From positions 1 to 64,000 of the IMG/VR virus record IMGVR_UViG_3300031963_008158: a DNA stretch of 64,000 nt; one strand, given 5' to 3'. Shown one piece after another: positions 44,084-51,460 of this stretch (positions within the stretch are counted from its first letter, which is position 1; every line of letters starts with the position of its first letter). Below the pieces are notes generated by a model. That model was not told where the DNA came from and did no database searches. It worked only from the letters and a program-made list of their open reading frames with translations. The stretch is from a virus. A program made the translations under genes and the position numbers.

Positions 44084-44185
44084 AGTTAGGTGGCGGAATT
44101 GGTAGACGCACGCATGGCTCGGCAGTATCGTGAAAAGAGCCTGTAATTAAGATACTGCGTACAGGTTCGAATCCTGTCCTAACAA
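44084..44185 (+). tRNA. tRNA-Leu-like RNA with aberrant anticodon domain
   Basis: Canonical parts: acceptor GTTAGG/CCTAAC, a Leu-type D arm TGGCGGAATTGGTAGACGC, T arm ACAGG-TTCGAAT-CCTGT. The region between D and T arms is 51 nt, against about 32 in a normal tRNA-Leu. It offers no normal 5-bp/7-nt anticodon arm. ACGCA (44110-44114) pairs with TGCGT (44156-44160). Inside, GGCTC/GAGCC and GCAGTATC/GATACTGC interleave as a possible pseudoknot. It may be a tRNA mimic rather than a decoding tRNA. Confidence 0.55.
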
Positions 44186-44187
44186 CA

Positions 44188-44313
44188 AAAATAACTAATG
44201 ACTCTGAAAAGAGCAAGCTGGATTGGGTTGCTAGCATTCCCGTTCGAGTCGGGCAAGAATAGAAATATTCAAGTGGGCCAGCTAGGAGAAACGAAGACCT
44301 CATTAGTTATTTT
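44188..44313 (+). ncRNA. Stem-closed tRNA-like noncoding RNA (Y-RNA-like candidate)
   Basis: A perfect 14-bp terminal helix (44188-44201 with 44300-44313) closes the RNA. Inside are CTCT-GAAA-AGAG, then AGCTGG/CCAGCT. The latter encloses a D-arm-like GCT...AGC with ATTGGGTT in its loop, a T-arm-like CCCG-TTCGAGT-CGGG, and GAATA-GAAA-TATTC. There is no anticodon arm and no acceptor next to the T arm, so it is not a tRNA. A long closing stem plus D/T mimicry is the description of bacterial Y RNAs (YrlA), partners of Ro60-type proteins. Confidence 0.5.
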
Positions 44314-44316
44314 CTT

Positions 44317-44394
44317 AGTCAGGTGGCGGAATTGGTTGCCAAGATAGCGGACTCTAAGGAGCGTCTATTACAGGTTCGAATCCTGTCCTGATTA
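44317..44394 (+). tRNA. tRNA-like gene with irregular anticodon arm
   Basis: Acceptor AGTCAGG/CCTGATT, discriminator A, D arm beginning TGGCGGAATTGGTT, and T arm ACAGG-TTCGAAT-CCTGT identical to the RNA at 44084. GATAG/CTATT (5 bp) abuts the T arm and encloses CTC-TAAG-GAG. No normal 7-nt anticodon loop with a paired stem can be drawn. Loop readings CTA or AAG are possible but poorly supported. Amino acid not assigned. Confidence 0.5.
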
Positions 44395-44419
44395 CAATTA
44401 ATTTAAACATAAAAAAAAT

Positions 44420-44596
44420 ATGAAAAACTTTTTAAAAGAACTATTTAAGTGTTGGTTATTGACATGTCCGATAACCATTTTATTTATCTTTATTAAACCT
44501 ATTGGTTATCATTGGTATGATTACATTATATTTTATAGTATAATTGGTGTTGTATCTTATTATTATAAAGAAATTTATAAGTTTCTAGGTTTTTAA
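44420..44596 (+). CDS. Small membrane protein
   Basis: A 58-residue protein (ATG 44420, stop overlapping the next ATG by one base). Hydrophobic helices lie at about residues 12-26 and 34-48 (ITILFIFIKPIGY, YIIFYSIIGVVSYYY). Coupled to the kinase-like gene by TAATG. Function unknown. Confidence 0.5.
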   Translation: MKNFLKELFKCWLLTCPITILFIFIKPIGYHWYDYIIFYSIIGVVSYYYKEIYKFLGF

Positions 44597-45102
44597 TGGG
44601 TAAAAACGTTAAGTTATGTTTAATTGGTTCAGCTAGATGGGGAAAAGACTCACTAGCTGAAATTTTTAATGAGCAGTTTGGTTTAAAATACACATCTTCA
44701 TCTGAAGCATGTGCTGACATATTCATATATGATAAATTAAAAGATTTATATGGTTATAGTAGTGTTAAAGAATGTTTTAACGATAGGTTTAAACATAGAG
44801 CAGAATGGTTTAATTTAATAAGTGAGTATAATAAAGATGACAAAGCTAGATTAGCTAAAGAAATCATGAAAAATAACGACATTTATGTTGGTATGAGAAG
44901 TAGAGATGAGATAGAAGAGTGTTTAAGACAAAATGTGTTTAATTTAGTTATATGGGTTGATGGTAGTAAAAGGCTACCATTTGAATCAAAAGATTCTTTT
45001 GATATTGATTCATTATGTGCAGATATCATTATTGAAAATAATGATACGTATGAAAATTTTCAACGTAGAGCGATAAATTTAGGGAATTTATTATTCAAGT
45101 AA
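44596..45102 (+). CDS. Deoxynucleoside monophosphate kinase-like P-loop protein
   Basis: A 168-residue protein with P-loop GSARWGKDSL (residues 11-20). KEIMKNNDIYVGMRSRDEIE follows as the R-containing lid region, and VFNLVIWVDGSKRLP resembles T4 gp1-type dNMP kinases and adenylate-kinase-fold proteins. It probably phosphorylates dNMPs for phage DNA synthesis. The GKD form of the P-loop is typical of the gp1 family. Confidence 0.65.
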   Translation: MGKNVKLCLIGSARWGKDSLAEIFNEQFGLKYTSSSEACADIFIYDKLKDLYGYSSVKECFNDRFKHRAEWFNLISEYNKDDKARLAKEIMKNNDIYVGMRSRDEIEECLRQNVFNLVIWVDGSKRLPFESKDSFDIDSLCADIIIENNDTYENFQRRAINLGNLLFK

Positions 45103-45135
45103 TCTAAAAAAAAATTTGTTTCGTATCGTATTTTT

Positions 45136-45146
45136 TAATATCTTTG
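45136..45146 (+). promoter_or_regulatory. Bacteroidetes-type promoter TAATATCTTTG
   Basis: A TTTGTTTCG lies about 20 nt upstream. It lies 19 nt before the second sigma gene, placing it under host sigma control. Confidence 0.55.
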
Positions 45147-45165
45147 TATTAAATAAATAAAGTAT

Positions 45166-46053
45166 ATGATAACAGATTTCGGTAAAAAAAGACTTGGTAA
45201 TGATGATTTTTTTGTAAACACATTATCTAAAGAATCTTTAAAAGCTTATTACAGTCAAATTGAAAAGCTTAAACCTTTAACCAAAGAAGAAGAAAAAGAA
45301 CTATTCATAAAGTTGTCTGAGACAACTGATGAATTAGACAGAAAAAAAATAAAAGATAAAATAATAAATCATAATCTTTTATTTGTTGTTTCTGTTGCAA
45401 GAACATATGCTAAAAAAATAACCAGTGGTGATATTGGTGTTGAAGAATTGATATGTGAGGGCAATATTGGCTTAAGTGAAGCTATTGAACAATTCAAAAC
45501 AGATTCAGATAATAAATTTATTTCATATGCTATTTGGCATATAAGAAAAAGAATTTTATTGTTTTTAAATGAAAATTTATATGTAGCTAACATATCTTCA
45601 AACATTATGCCTAAAATTAAAATAATAAATAATTTGAAAGCAAAAATGGAGAAAGAATGTGGTCATGAACTTGATTACGAATATGTTATTAATAATTCTG
45701 ATATTGGTACAGATAGAATAAAAAATAGTGTATTGATGGCTATTAAATCTAGTGTTGTTACTAAATCATTAATAACTGAAGAAAATGATTATTTATTCAA
45801 ACACAATGATTTTGAAGTAGATAGTGAAGAAAAAGAATCAAACGAAGTATTAAAAAAGGTAATATATTCTTTAAACCCTATAAGTAGAGTTATTATTTGT
45901 CATTATTATGGTTTGTATGACTATAAACAATTAACAATTAAACAAATGTCAGAAGAGTATAATATGACAACTATAAGAATTAAAAAAATAATAGAGTTTG
46001 CGATAAGAGACCTTAAAAAAAATGAAGATTTAAAAGATTTTTTTGGTTGTTAA
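45166..46053 (+). CDS. Divergent sigma-70 family factor (late sigma candidate)
   Basis: A 295-residue sigma factor. Region 1.2-like LKAYYSQIEKLKPLTKEEEKEL, region 2 with NHNLLFVVSVARTYA, LICEGNIGLSEAIEQFK and KFISYAIWHIRKRI, and a region 4 helix-turn-helix (TIKQMSEEYNMTTIRIKKII). It is more divergent than the sigma at 22275; the WWVRQ of region 2 reads WHIRK, which alters the melting surface. It is a good candidate to recognise the ATATTTATAAATAA late-type motif, one copy of which lies just downstream at 46075. Confidence 0.85.
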   Translation: MITDFGKKRLGNDDFFVNTLSKESLKAYYSQIEKLKPLTKEEEKELFIKLSETTDELDRKKIKDKIINHNLLFVVSVARTYAKKITSGDIGVEELICEGNIGLSEAIEQFKTDSDNKFISYAIWHIRKRILLFLNENLYVANISSNIMPKIKIINNLKAKMEKECGHELDYEYVINNSDIGTDRIKNSVLMAIKSSVVTKSLITEENDYLFKHNDFEVDSEEKESNEVLKKVIYSLNPISRVIICHYYGLYDYKQLTIKQMSEEYNMTTIRIKKIIEFAIRDLKKNEDLKDFFGC

Positions 46054-46074
46054 TAATTTAATAGTTTAAGATAT

Positions 46075-46088
46075 ATATTTATTATATA
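46075..46088 (+). promoter_or_regulatory. Late-type promoter motif
   Basis: ATATTTATTATATA, ending at the ATG of the ART/CCA fusion gene, which leaves almost no leader if it acts at the usual distance. Another copy (GATATATATT) overlaps. Confidence 0.4.
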
Positions 46089-47653
46089 TGAAAAACTATA
46101 TTAAATTCAAATTAAGAAACTTATTAAACGAAACGGAATTTAATTACCATAAAGGTGATATAGAAAATGTAGAAAATATAAGACCATATGGTTCAGATAA
46201 TTTATTTCGTATGCAAGGTCGTGGAACTGGGCATTTTGGTTCTGGTCTTTATTTTTCTACTTATAGTTGTGAAAATTTTGATGATTCCGATAACTCAAAA
46301 AAAGAATTAACTAAAATAAAAGATAATATTTATCGTGTTGATTTTGATATTTATAAAAATTTATTTAGGGTTAAATCACCAGACCATGCTGAAATGTTAT
46401 TTAAAACATTAAAACTAATAAATGAAAGTTTTTATTTAGTTGTTAGAGTTTATGATAGCAAATTTGAAATGGATAACAAATTCAAAATTATTTATTTAAA
46501 AATAATAAATAATGCACAATACCTAGGTTTAAATATTCCAAAATATCGTGAATATATAAATATGGTTAAAGAAGCCGCAAATGACATGAAGAACAAAACC
46601 AATTTAGCATCCATGTCAACAAGAATAATGGAGTACAATGGTTTTAATGGTGTTAATGTTAGCGGTATAGATGGGTATGATAATACATTACACGGGTCTG
46701 TTATATATGATTTATCTAAACTATCGTCTAATCCAGTAGAAGTTAAAAACCCAGAACTATTTTGTAAAATAAAACGTGATGTGATAACTAATTTCCCAAA
46801 TATGCGTTCAGATGCTTTAGCTGGTGATAAATTAAGTATTGATTTTTTTAATAAATTAAAAAATAATGAAAAAATAATTTATATAAAAAATTTTGAATAT
46901 TATTTTGAACCTTATCAATTAGATGAGTTAGATGAAAACTTAAAAAAAGTTTATTATAATTCATTACCAATTAAATTTAAGAATGGTTTATTAGAAAAAT
47001 TACCACATTATAAAATGGTTAAAAAAATGATTGATGATGGTTATATTAAATTAATTTATGATGAAAACATTAAAGTAAATGATGTAACTATATTAGAAGA
47101 TATTTTAGAAGATTTTTGGAAGTATGATGAAAAACATCAAGAATTGATTTTAAAAAACATAAATAGACCATTAAATGATGAAGAAGAACGTTTATTAAAT
47201 AACGTGAAAGAAGATGATGAATATAAACAATTTTTTACCGAAAACGAAAATAAATTAAATACTTCATCTGAAATAAGAATTAAATATGATATTAACTTAC
47301 CAAAGGACATAATAGATATTAAAGATATTTTTGTTAAGAATGGTTATGATTTATATCTTGTTGGTGGTTCAGTAAGGGATGTTTTACTAAATAAAGAACC
47401 AAAAGATTATGATTTAGCAACAAATGCTAAACCAGATGATATTGAAAACATATTACAAGAAAACGGTTATAAAACAATAGCAACAGGAAAAGCATTTGGT
47501 GTCATTAATGTTATAACAGATAGTGATGAATATGAAATAGCCACATTCAGAATAGACCAATATAAAGGTTATGATTTAGAAGGGTTTAAAGATTATTTAA
47601 AACGTTTAAATAATGGTAGTTACGAAAAATTTTTAACTAAATTAATGAAATAG
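46088..47653 (+). CDS. ADP-ribosyltransferase-like domain fused to N-terminal half of CCA-adding enzyme (split)
   Basis: A 521-residue protein. Residues 1-15 (MKNYIKFKLRNLLNE) form a leader-like segment. Residues about 18-230 resemble an ADP-ribosyltransferase: YHKGD, GTGHFGSGLYFST, and YNGFNGVNVSGIDGYDN followed by HGSVIYDLS. A helical middle follows. From about residue 418 there is a tRNA nucleotidyltransferase head: LYLVGGSVRDVLLNKEPKDYDLAT with the DxD site, then YEIATFRID. The gene stops soon after and a GIY-YIG gene follows. The rest of the nucleotidyltransferase is encoded from 48411. The fusion and the split are both unusual. Confidence 0.7.
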   Translation: MKNYIKFKLRNLLNETEFNYHKGDIENVENIRPYGSDNLFRMQGRGTGHFGSGLYFSTYSCENFDDSDNSKKELTKIKDNIYRVDFDIYKNLFRVKSPDHAEMLFKTLKLINESFYLVVRVYDSKFEMDNKFKIIYLKIINNAQYLGLNIPKYREYINMVKEAANDMKNKTNLASMSTRIMEYNGFNGVNVSGIDGYDNTLHGSVIYDLSKLSSNPVEVKNPELFCKIKRDVITNFPNMRSDALAGDKLSIDFFNKLKNNEKIIYIKNFEYYFEPYQLDELDENLKKVYYNSLPIKFKNGLLEKLPHYKMVKKMIDDGYIKLIYDENIKVNDVTILEDILEDFWKYDEKHQELILKNINRPLNDEEERLLNNVKEDDEYKQFFTENENKLNTSSEIRIKYDINLPKDIIDIKDIFVKNGYDLYLVGGSVRDVLLNKEPKDYDLATNAKPDDIENILQENGYKTIATGKAFGVINVITDSDEYEIATFRIDQYKGYDLEGFKDYLKRLNNGSYEKFLTKLMK

Positions 47654-47697
47654 CGACTTTTAGATTAATCCATGATATTTATAATAAAAAGAATGTC

Positions 47698-48405
47698 ATG
47701 GAATCAAAATATTATGTCTATGTTTACCTAGACCCAAGAAAAAAAGGTGAATTTACATATGGTGATTATAAATTTGAATATGAACCATTTTATGTTGGAA
47801 AGGGATGTTACAAAAGATGCTTAGAACACTTAAACCCTAATAGGATGAAGTGTGATAATAACACATATAAAATTAGAAAAATTAATAAAATAATAAATAT
47901 TGGTTTAAAACCAATAATTTTAAAAATTAGTGAAAATATATTTGAAGTTGATGCTTTCGAGTTAGAAAAAAAATTAATATTAGTTATTGGTAGGAATGAT
48001 TTAAAAAATGGTCCATTAACCAACCTTACCAATGGAGGCGATGGTGTTTCTGGTCACATAAGGTCGTTAGAGTATAGGAATAAAATCAGTCAAAACAATA
48101 AAAATAGGGAGGTTAGTAATATAACAAGAGAAAAAATAAGTCAATCATTAATTGGTAAACCTGGTAGAAATACTGGTAATAAACACAGCGAAGAGACTAA
48201 AAAACAAATATCAGAAACCAAAAAAGGTACTTTGTCTTGGAACGCAACACCAGTATTACAATTATCTAAAGATAGTGAATTAATTAAAGAATGGGTTAGT
48301 GCAACAGCAGCAGCAAAAGAATTAGGGTTGAGTCAAGGCAATATTTGGTCGGTAATAAATGGTAATAGAAATAAGTGTGGTGGTTATAAATGGAAATTAA
48401 AATAA
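47698..48405 (+). CDS. GIY-YIG homing endonuclease with NUMOD domains
   Basis: A 235-residue protein. The GIY-YIG core is YYVYVYLDP...EPFYVGKGCYKRCLEHL, with the downstream Glu in VDAFELEKKLI and NLTNGGDG. NUMOD3-type repeats follow (HSEETKKQISETKKG), then a C-terminal DNA-binding IENR1-like motif (VSATAAAKELGLSQGNIWSVI). It lies exactly where the CCA-adding enzyme gene is interrupted. Only 45 nt precede it and almost none follow, so there is no room for a group I intron core outside the ORF. I infer a free-standing insertion. Confidence 0.85.
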   Translation: MESKYYVYVYLDPRKKGEFTYGDYKFEYEPFYVGKGCYKRCLEHLNPNRMKCDNNTYKIRKINKIINIGLKPIILKISENIFEVDAFELEKKLILVIGRNDLKNGPLTNLTNGGDGVSGHIRSLEYRNKISQNNKNREVSNITREKISQSLIGKPGRNTGNKHSEETKKQISETKKGTLSWNATPVLQLSKDSELIKEWVSATAAAKELGLSQGNIWSVINGNRNKCGGYKWKLK

Positions 48406-48410
48406 TTAAA

Positions 48411-49304
48411 ATGGAAAATTGGGAACAAATAGCTAAAGAATTCTTTAAAAAAGAATTTGAAGATTATGAAAAAACTTTAGCTGATAAAAGAAGACCAGAT
48501 TCAGTCGAATTCACAGATATATATCAAGATGTGCTAAGAAGAGATATAACAATAAATGCTTTATTTTACGATATTAAAAATAAAGAAATTGTTGACCTTG
48601 TTGGTGGTATTGAAGATATAAAAAATGGTGTGATTAGAACCGTTGGTAAACCAGAAGATAGATTCAATGAAGATAGACTTAGGATTTTAAGAGTTCTAAG
48701 ATTCTCAGCCAGATTAGATAGTGATATAGACCAACAAACAGATGAAGCATTACAAAAAGATGCTAGTTTAGAAGGTATATCTGCTGAGAGAGTAAAAGAT
48801 GAATTTATTAAAGGAATTAAATCAGCTAAAAATGTTTCTTTCTTTCTATCTTTAATAGATAGATATAATTTATTTGATTGGATTTTTCCTAAACTTAATA
48901 TTAATAAGAATTTCAAAAACTTAACAGATGATTATATCATAACAATATCAACTTTATTAAAATTAAATAACCCTAAAAACATTGGTAACAAATTAAATGA
49001 ATTAAGATACACTATTGATGAGATAAGAAACATTCAATTTTTACTTAGTTTTTTAAATATAAGTATTGATACAGCCGTAGCATTAAAAAAGATGCAAAAA
49101 AATATAACATTGAATGATGAACAAATAAAAAAATTCGGTCAAATAAATAATTTAGATAAAAAGTTAGTTGATGCTTTTATAGATTTTGAATTGTCTGTTA
49201 ATTCACAAGAAGTAATGGATAAATTTAATCTTAAACCTAGTCAAGAACTTGGTAATAAAATAACATCGTTAGAAACAGATAACTTTAAAAAAACAATTAA
49301 ATAA
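48411..49304 (+). CDS. C-terminal part of split CCA-adding enzyme
   Basis: A 297-residue protein. After MENWEQIAKEFFKKEFEDYE come RRPDSVEFTD, DVLRRDITINALFYD, DLVGGIEDIKNGVIRTVG and RFNEDRLRILRVLRFSARL. These are the motifs that normally follow the YEIATFRID found in the upstream ORF. Together the two pieces cover the class II tRNA nucleotidyltransferase. I start at ATG 48411; the in-frame ATG at 48390 lies inside the GIY-YIG gene. If the halves associate, the enzyme could add CCA to phage tRNAs and tmRNA, none of which encode it. Confidence 0.8.
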   Translation: MENWEQIAKEFFKKEFEDYEKTLADKRRPDSVEFTDIYQDVLRRDITINALFYDIKNKEIVDLVGGIEDIKNGVIRTVGKPEDRFNEDRLRILRVLRFSARLDSDIDQQTDEALQKDASLEGISAERVKDEFIKGIKSAKNVSFFLSLIDRYNLFDWIFPKLNINKNFKNLTDDYIITISTLLKLNNPKNIGNKLNELRYTIDEIRNIQFLLSFLNISIDTAVALKKMQKNITLNDEQIKKFGQINNLDKKLVDAFIDFELSVNSQEVMDKFNLKPSQELGNKITSLETDNFKKTIK

Positions 49305-49329
49305 TATTTATTTTTTTTAATTAAAATAC

Positions 49330-49345
49330 ATATTTATATTATAAA
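49330..49345 (+). promoter_or_regulatory. Late-type promoter motif
   Basis: ATATTTATATTATAAA, 9 nt before the ATG at 49355. Confidence 0.45.
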
Positions 49346-49354
49346 AAAGCAAAC

Positions 49355-49738
49355 ATGAGTAAATATTTAGCAATTTATACTGATAACATTAATAACATAG
49401 ATGTCTTCGGATTAAAATTAATGTCAGATAAAGACATGGAACGTTATGAGAGCTTAGCTATGTCAATAACTTGGAGTTTTTCTTATAATTTATCTGAGTT
49501 TGATTATGCTGACTTTGTTGATGGTGAAGACTATTTAAATAAAATTGAATTTAAAGAAATTACTGACGAAGAATTTAACACAATTAATAATTTATTTGGG
49601 TTAAAGTTTGGTTATTTTATAGATGAAGATTATCTAAAGATTATTTTATCAGATGATGATTTAGATATTGAAACTGGTGATGACGATAATTATGATGATG
49701 ATAATTATCTATTTTCATCTGATGGTGACGATTATTAA
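49355..49738 (+). CDS. Small acidic protein
   Basis: A 127-residue, strongly acidic protein, ending in an Asp-rich tail (DDLDIETGDDDNYDDDNYL). The net charge suggests a DNA-mimic or a binding protein for basic partners, but no family is recognised. Confidence 0.5.
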   Translation: MSKYLAIYTDNINNIDVFGLKLMSDKDMERYESLAMSITWSFSYNLSEFDYADFVDGEDYLNKIEFKEITDEEFNTINNLFGLKFGYFIDEDYLKIILSDDDLDIETGDDDNYDDDNYLFSSDGDDY

Positions 49739-49766
49739 AAAAAAATTTGTTTTCTTTTGTTTAATG

Positions 49767-49777
49767 TAGTATATTTG
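49767..49777 (+). promoter_or_regulatory. Bacteroidetes-type promoter TAGTATATTTG
   Basis: TTTGTTTTC at about 49746 serves as the upstream element. It lies 23 nt before the ATG at 49801. Confidence 0.65.
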
Positions 49778-49800
49778 TATTATAAAAAAATTAAATAGTT

Positions 49801-50049
49801 ATGAGTACAAAAAATCAACAAAGAAGCAAGACACAGATTAGTGTCGAAAATGGAATTAAAATTTTGAAAAACGCTATTAAGCGCAAAATTTCACTTTCTG
49901 AAGCATCAAGAAGAGCAAACTTTGGTAGAAACTATGTCTACACGATTAAATCAAGATTGTCTGACAATTACAAAAATCGTGCGGTTACAAGAGAATCCTA
50001 TCAAGAATTCAGAACATTAGTTAAAGAATACAATTCACTAAATTCTTAA
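49801..50049 (+). CDS. Helix-turn-helix DNA-binding protein
   Basis: An 82-residue basic protein with a clear helix-turn-helix (ISLSEASRRANFGRNYVYTI, residues about 35-54) followed by KSRL. It is a monocistronic gene with its own promoter and terminator, which suits an early regulator. A regulatory target such as the TACCCTATAGGGTA palindrome is possible but untested. Confidence 0.62.
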   Translation: MSTKNQQRSKTQISVENGIKILKNAIKRKISLSEASRRANFGRNYVYTIKSRLSDNYKNRAVTRESYQEFRTLVKEYNSLNS

Positions 50050-50078
50050 TTTTTTAACTTATCTTTTTAAATAAAAAA

Positions 50079-50107
50079 AACCTCCATTTGTATGGTGGTT
50101 TTTTTTT
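50079..50107 (+). terminator. Rho-independent terminator
   Basis: AACCTCCAT / ATGGTGGTT with one T-T mismatch, loop TTGT, then a long T-run. Confidence 0.75.
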
Positions 50108-50129
50108 ATGTCATAACTACTTATAATTA

Positions 50130-50321
50130 ATGAGTATTAATTGTGGTGGAAATATAAAAAAAATAGGTGTAGAAAAGAACAAAACCTTTTTAAAAAATTT
50201 TGATTCCGTTTATGATAGATATAAAAAAAAGGCTATTGAAATGGGTTATCATAAAGATTTAATAATAATAAGGGAACACGGTAAAGTTTTAATATATATT
50301 TGTCTAGATAATAAGAGATAA
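50130..50321 (+). CDS. Small basic protein
   Basis: A 63-residue basic protein (GGNIKKIGVEKNKTFLKNFD, DLIIIREHGKVLIYICLDNK). No domain recognised. It lies between a terminator and a late-type promoter. Confidence 0.42.
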   Translation: MSINCGGNIKKIGVEKNKTFLKNFDSVYDRYKKKAIEMGYHKDLIIIREHGKVLIYICLDNKR

Positions 50322-50334
50322 TTGATTAATTAAA

Positions 50335-50349
50335 ATATTTATATATAAA
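50335..50349 (+). promoter_or_regulatory. Late-type promoter motif ATATTTATATATAAA
   Basis: Lies 9 nt before the ATG at 50359. Confidence 0.5.
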
Positions 50350-50358
50350 TTAATTAAT

Positions 50359-50862
50359 ATGAACCAACTAATAACAATTAAAAAAATGTTAACGAATTAT
50401 CTTAACGAATCAATAGAGGATTACTCAAAATGGAAACGTAATAATGTCACCTACAGAGGGATTAAAGAATTTGGGAAACCAAATGAAGTTTATGGTTCGC
50501 TTGGTAATGGATTATATACAGTACCTTTGAGTAATAAAGCAATGGCAAAACAATATGGTGACTTATATTATGTTGTTAATGCTAAACCAACAAAACCAAA
50601 AATAGTTAATGGATTAAATAACGCTGAATTACTAATTCAAAATTTAATCGATAATTTCTGTAAAGAAAATGGACAGGGCTATAGTAGAAGTTTTTTTGAA
50701 CAAAATACAACTATCGAAAAAGAAATGTTAAAGTTAGGTTATAACGGTATAATAATAAAAGGTAGAGAAATGGTTAACTATGAACCAATAAACATTAAAT
50801 ATTTTAAAACTGAAAAGGAATTATTAAATTATTACGATTCAATTAAAAACATAGAAAGTTAA
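50359..50862 (+). CDS. ADP-ribosyltransferase-like protein with leader-like N terminus
   Basis: A 167-residue protein. The first 17 residues (MNQLITIKKMLTNYLNE) are basic and amphipathic and end in Leu-Asn-Glu, like a capsid-targeting leader. The body shows an ART layout: VTYRGIKEFG (first strand with Arg), GNGLYTVPLSNKAMAKQYG (second block), and LGYNGIIIKGREMVNYEP (third block with Glu). Enzymes of this fold transfer ADP-ribose from NAD to proteins or nucleic acids. Position behind a late-type promoter suits a packaged effector. Confidence 0.62.
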   Translation: MNQLITIKKMLTNYLNESIEDYSKWKRNNVTYRGIKEFGKPNEVYGSLGNGLYTVPLSNKAMAKQYGDLYYVVNAKPTKPKIVNGLNNAELLIQNLIDNFCKENGQGYSRSFFEQNTTIEKEMLKLGYNGIIIKGREMVNYEPINIKYFKTEKELLNYYDSIKNIES

Positions 50863-50866
50863 AAAA

Positions 50867-51325
50867 ATGAATAACAAAGAATTCATAATTGGCAAGTTAA
50901 AGGAAAGTGAGTTTGCGAAACTTTTCACTAATGTAACACCATCATCTAGAGAAGATGATATGTATTTACATTTTGATTTAACAATAAGTGCCAAGATAGA
51001 TGTTAAATCAATGAAAAAAGGGGCTAGATATGACCCTAGATATAATGAAAATTTTCATTGGGTTGAACTTAAAAATGTTAGAGGTGAGAAATCATGGTTA
51101 TTTGGTGAGGCTGATTATTTTGCGTTTGAAACTGAAGATTATTGGATAATAGTCGAAAAAGAAAAGTTACAACATTTCATAGACGAAAAAATTAAAGGTA
51201 AAGAAATTGGTAGTAATAAAGACCCATATGAGTTATATAGACGCACTAATAGAAAAGATGTTATAACTAGAGTTAAAACAATAGATTTAATTTATCTTTC
51301 ATTAACTTTGATAAAAAAAGAATAA
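50867..51325 (+). CDS. Possible PD-(D/E)XK-fold protein
   Basis: A 152-residue protein co-transcribed with the ART-like gene. Residues 35-110 include HFDLTISAKIDVKSMKK, HWVELKNVRGEKSWLFG and ADYFAFETEDYWIIVEKEKL. These look like the core of a restriction-endonuclease-like fold with D and ExK residues. T4-like phages carry similar genes of unknown role. The N terminus MNNKEFIIGKLKESE is also weakly leader-like. Confidence 0.5.
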   Translation: MNNKEFIIGKLKESEFAKLFTNVTPSSREDDMYLHFDLTISAKIDVKSMKKGARYDPRYNENFHWVELKNVRGEKSWLFGEADYFAFETEDYWIIVEKEKLQHFIDEKIKGKEIGSNKDPYELYRRTNRKDVITRVKTIDLIYLSLTLIKKE

Positions 51326-51352
51326 ATAATATTTGTTTATTAATAATATTAA

Positions 51353-51363
51353 TAGTATCTTTG
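51353..51363 (+). promoter_or_regulatory. Bacteroidetes-type promoter TAGTATCTTTG for tRNA pair
   Basis: A TTTGTTTAT lies about 20 nt upstream. It lies 12 nt before the first tRNA. Confidence 0.65.
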
Positions 51364-51375
51364 TATTATAATTTA

Positions 51376-51449
51376 GGGCCTCTAGCTCAAGCGGTTAGAG
51401 CACTTGACTCATAATCAAGGGGTTACAGGTTCAAGTCCTGTGAGGCCCA
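51376..51449 (+). tRNA. tRNA with anticodon CAT (Met or Ile2)
   Basis: Acceptor GGGCCTC/GAGGCCC, D arm with AAGCGGTTAGAGC, anticodon stem CTTGA/TCAAG with loop CTCATAA, T arm ACAGG-TTCAAGT-CCTGT, discriminator A, no encoded CCA. CAT serves elongator Met or, after lysidine modification, Ile reading ATA. ATA is very common in this genome, so Ile2 is plausible, but the GGGGTTACAGG variable/T region also resembles elongator Met. Confidence 0.9.
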
Positions 51450-51460
51450 CAATTAAACAT

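Noticed and set aside
43968-44303. A 111-codon open frame on the minus strand across the tRNA region
   Set aside because: It runs antisense through two tRNA-like genes and the stem-closed RNA; the open frame is a by-product of structured RNA sequence, with no start context or family match.
47654-47697. A group I intron around the GIY-YIG gene
   Set aside because: Only 44 nt precede the endonuclease ORF and about 5 nt follow it, too little for an intron core unless it lies wholly inside the ORF.
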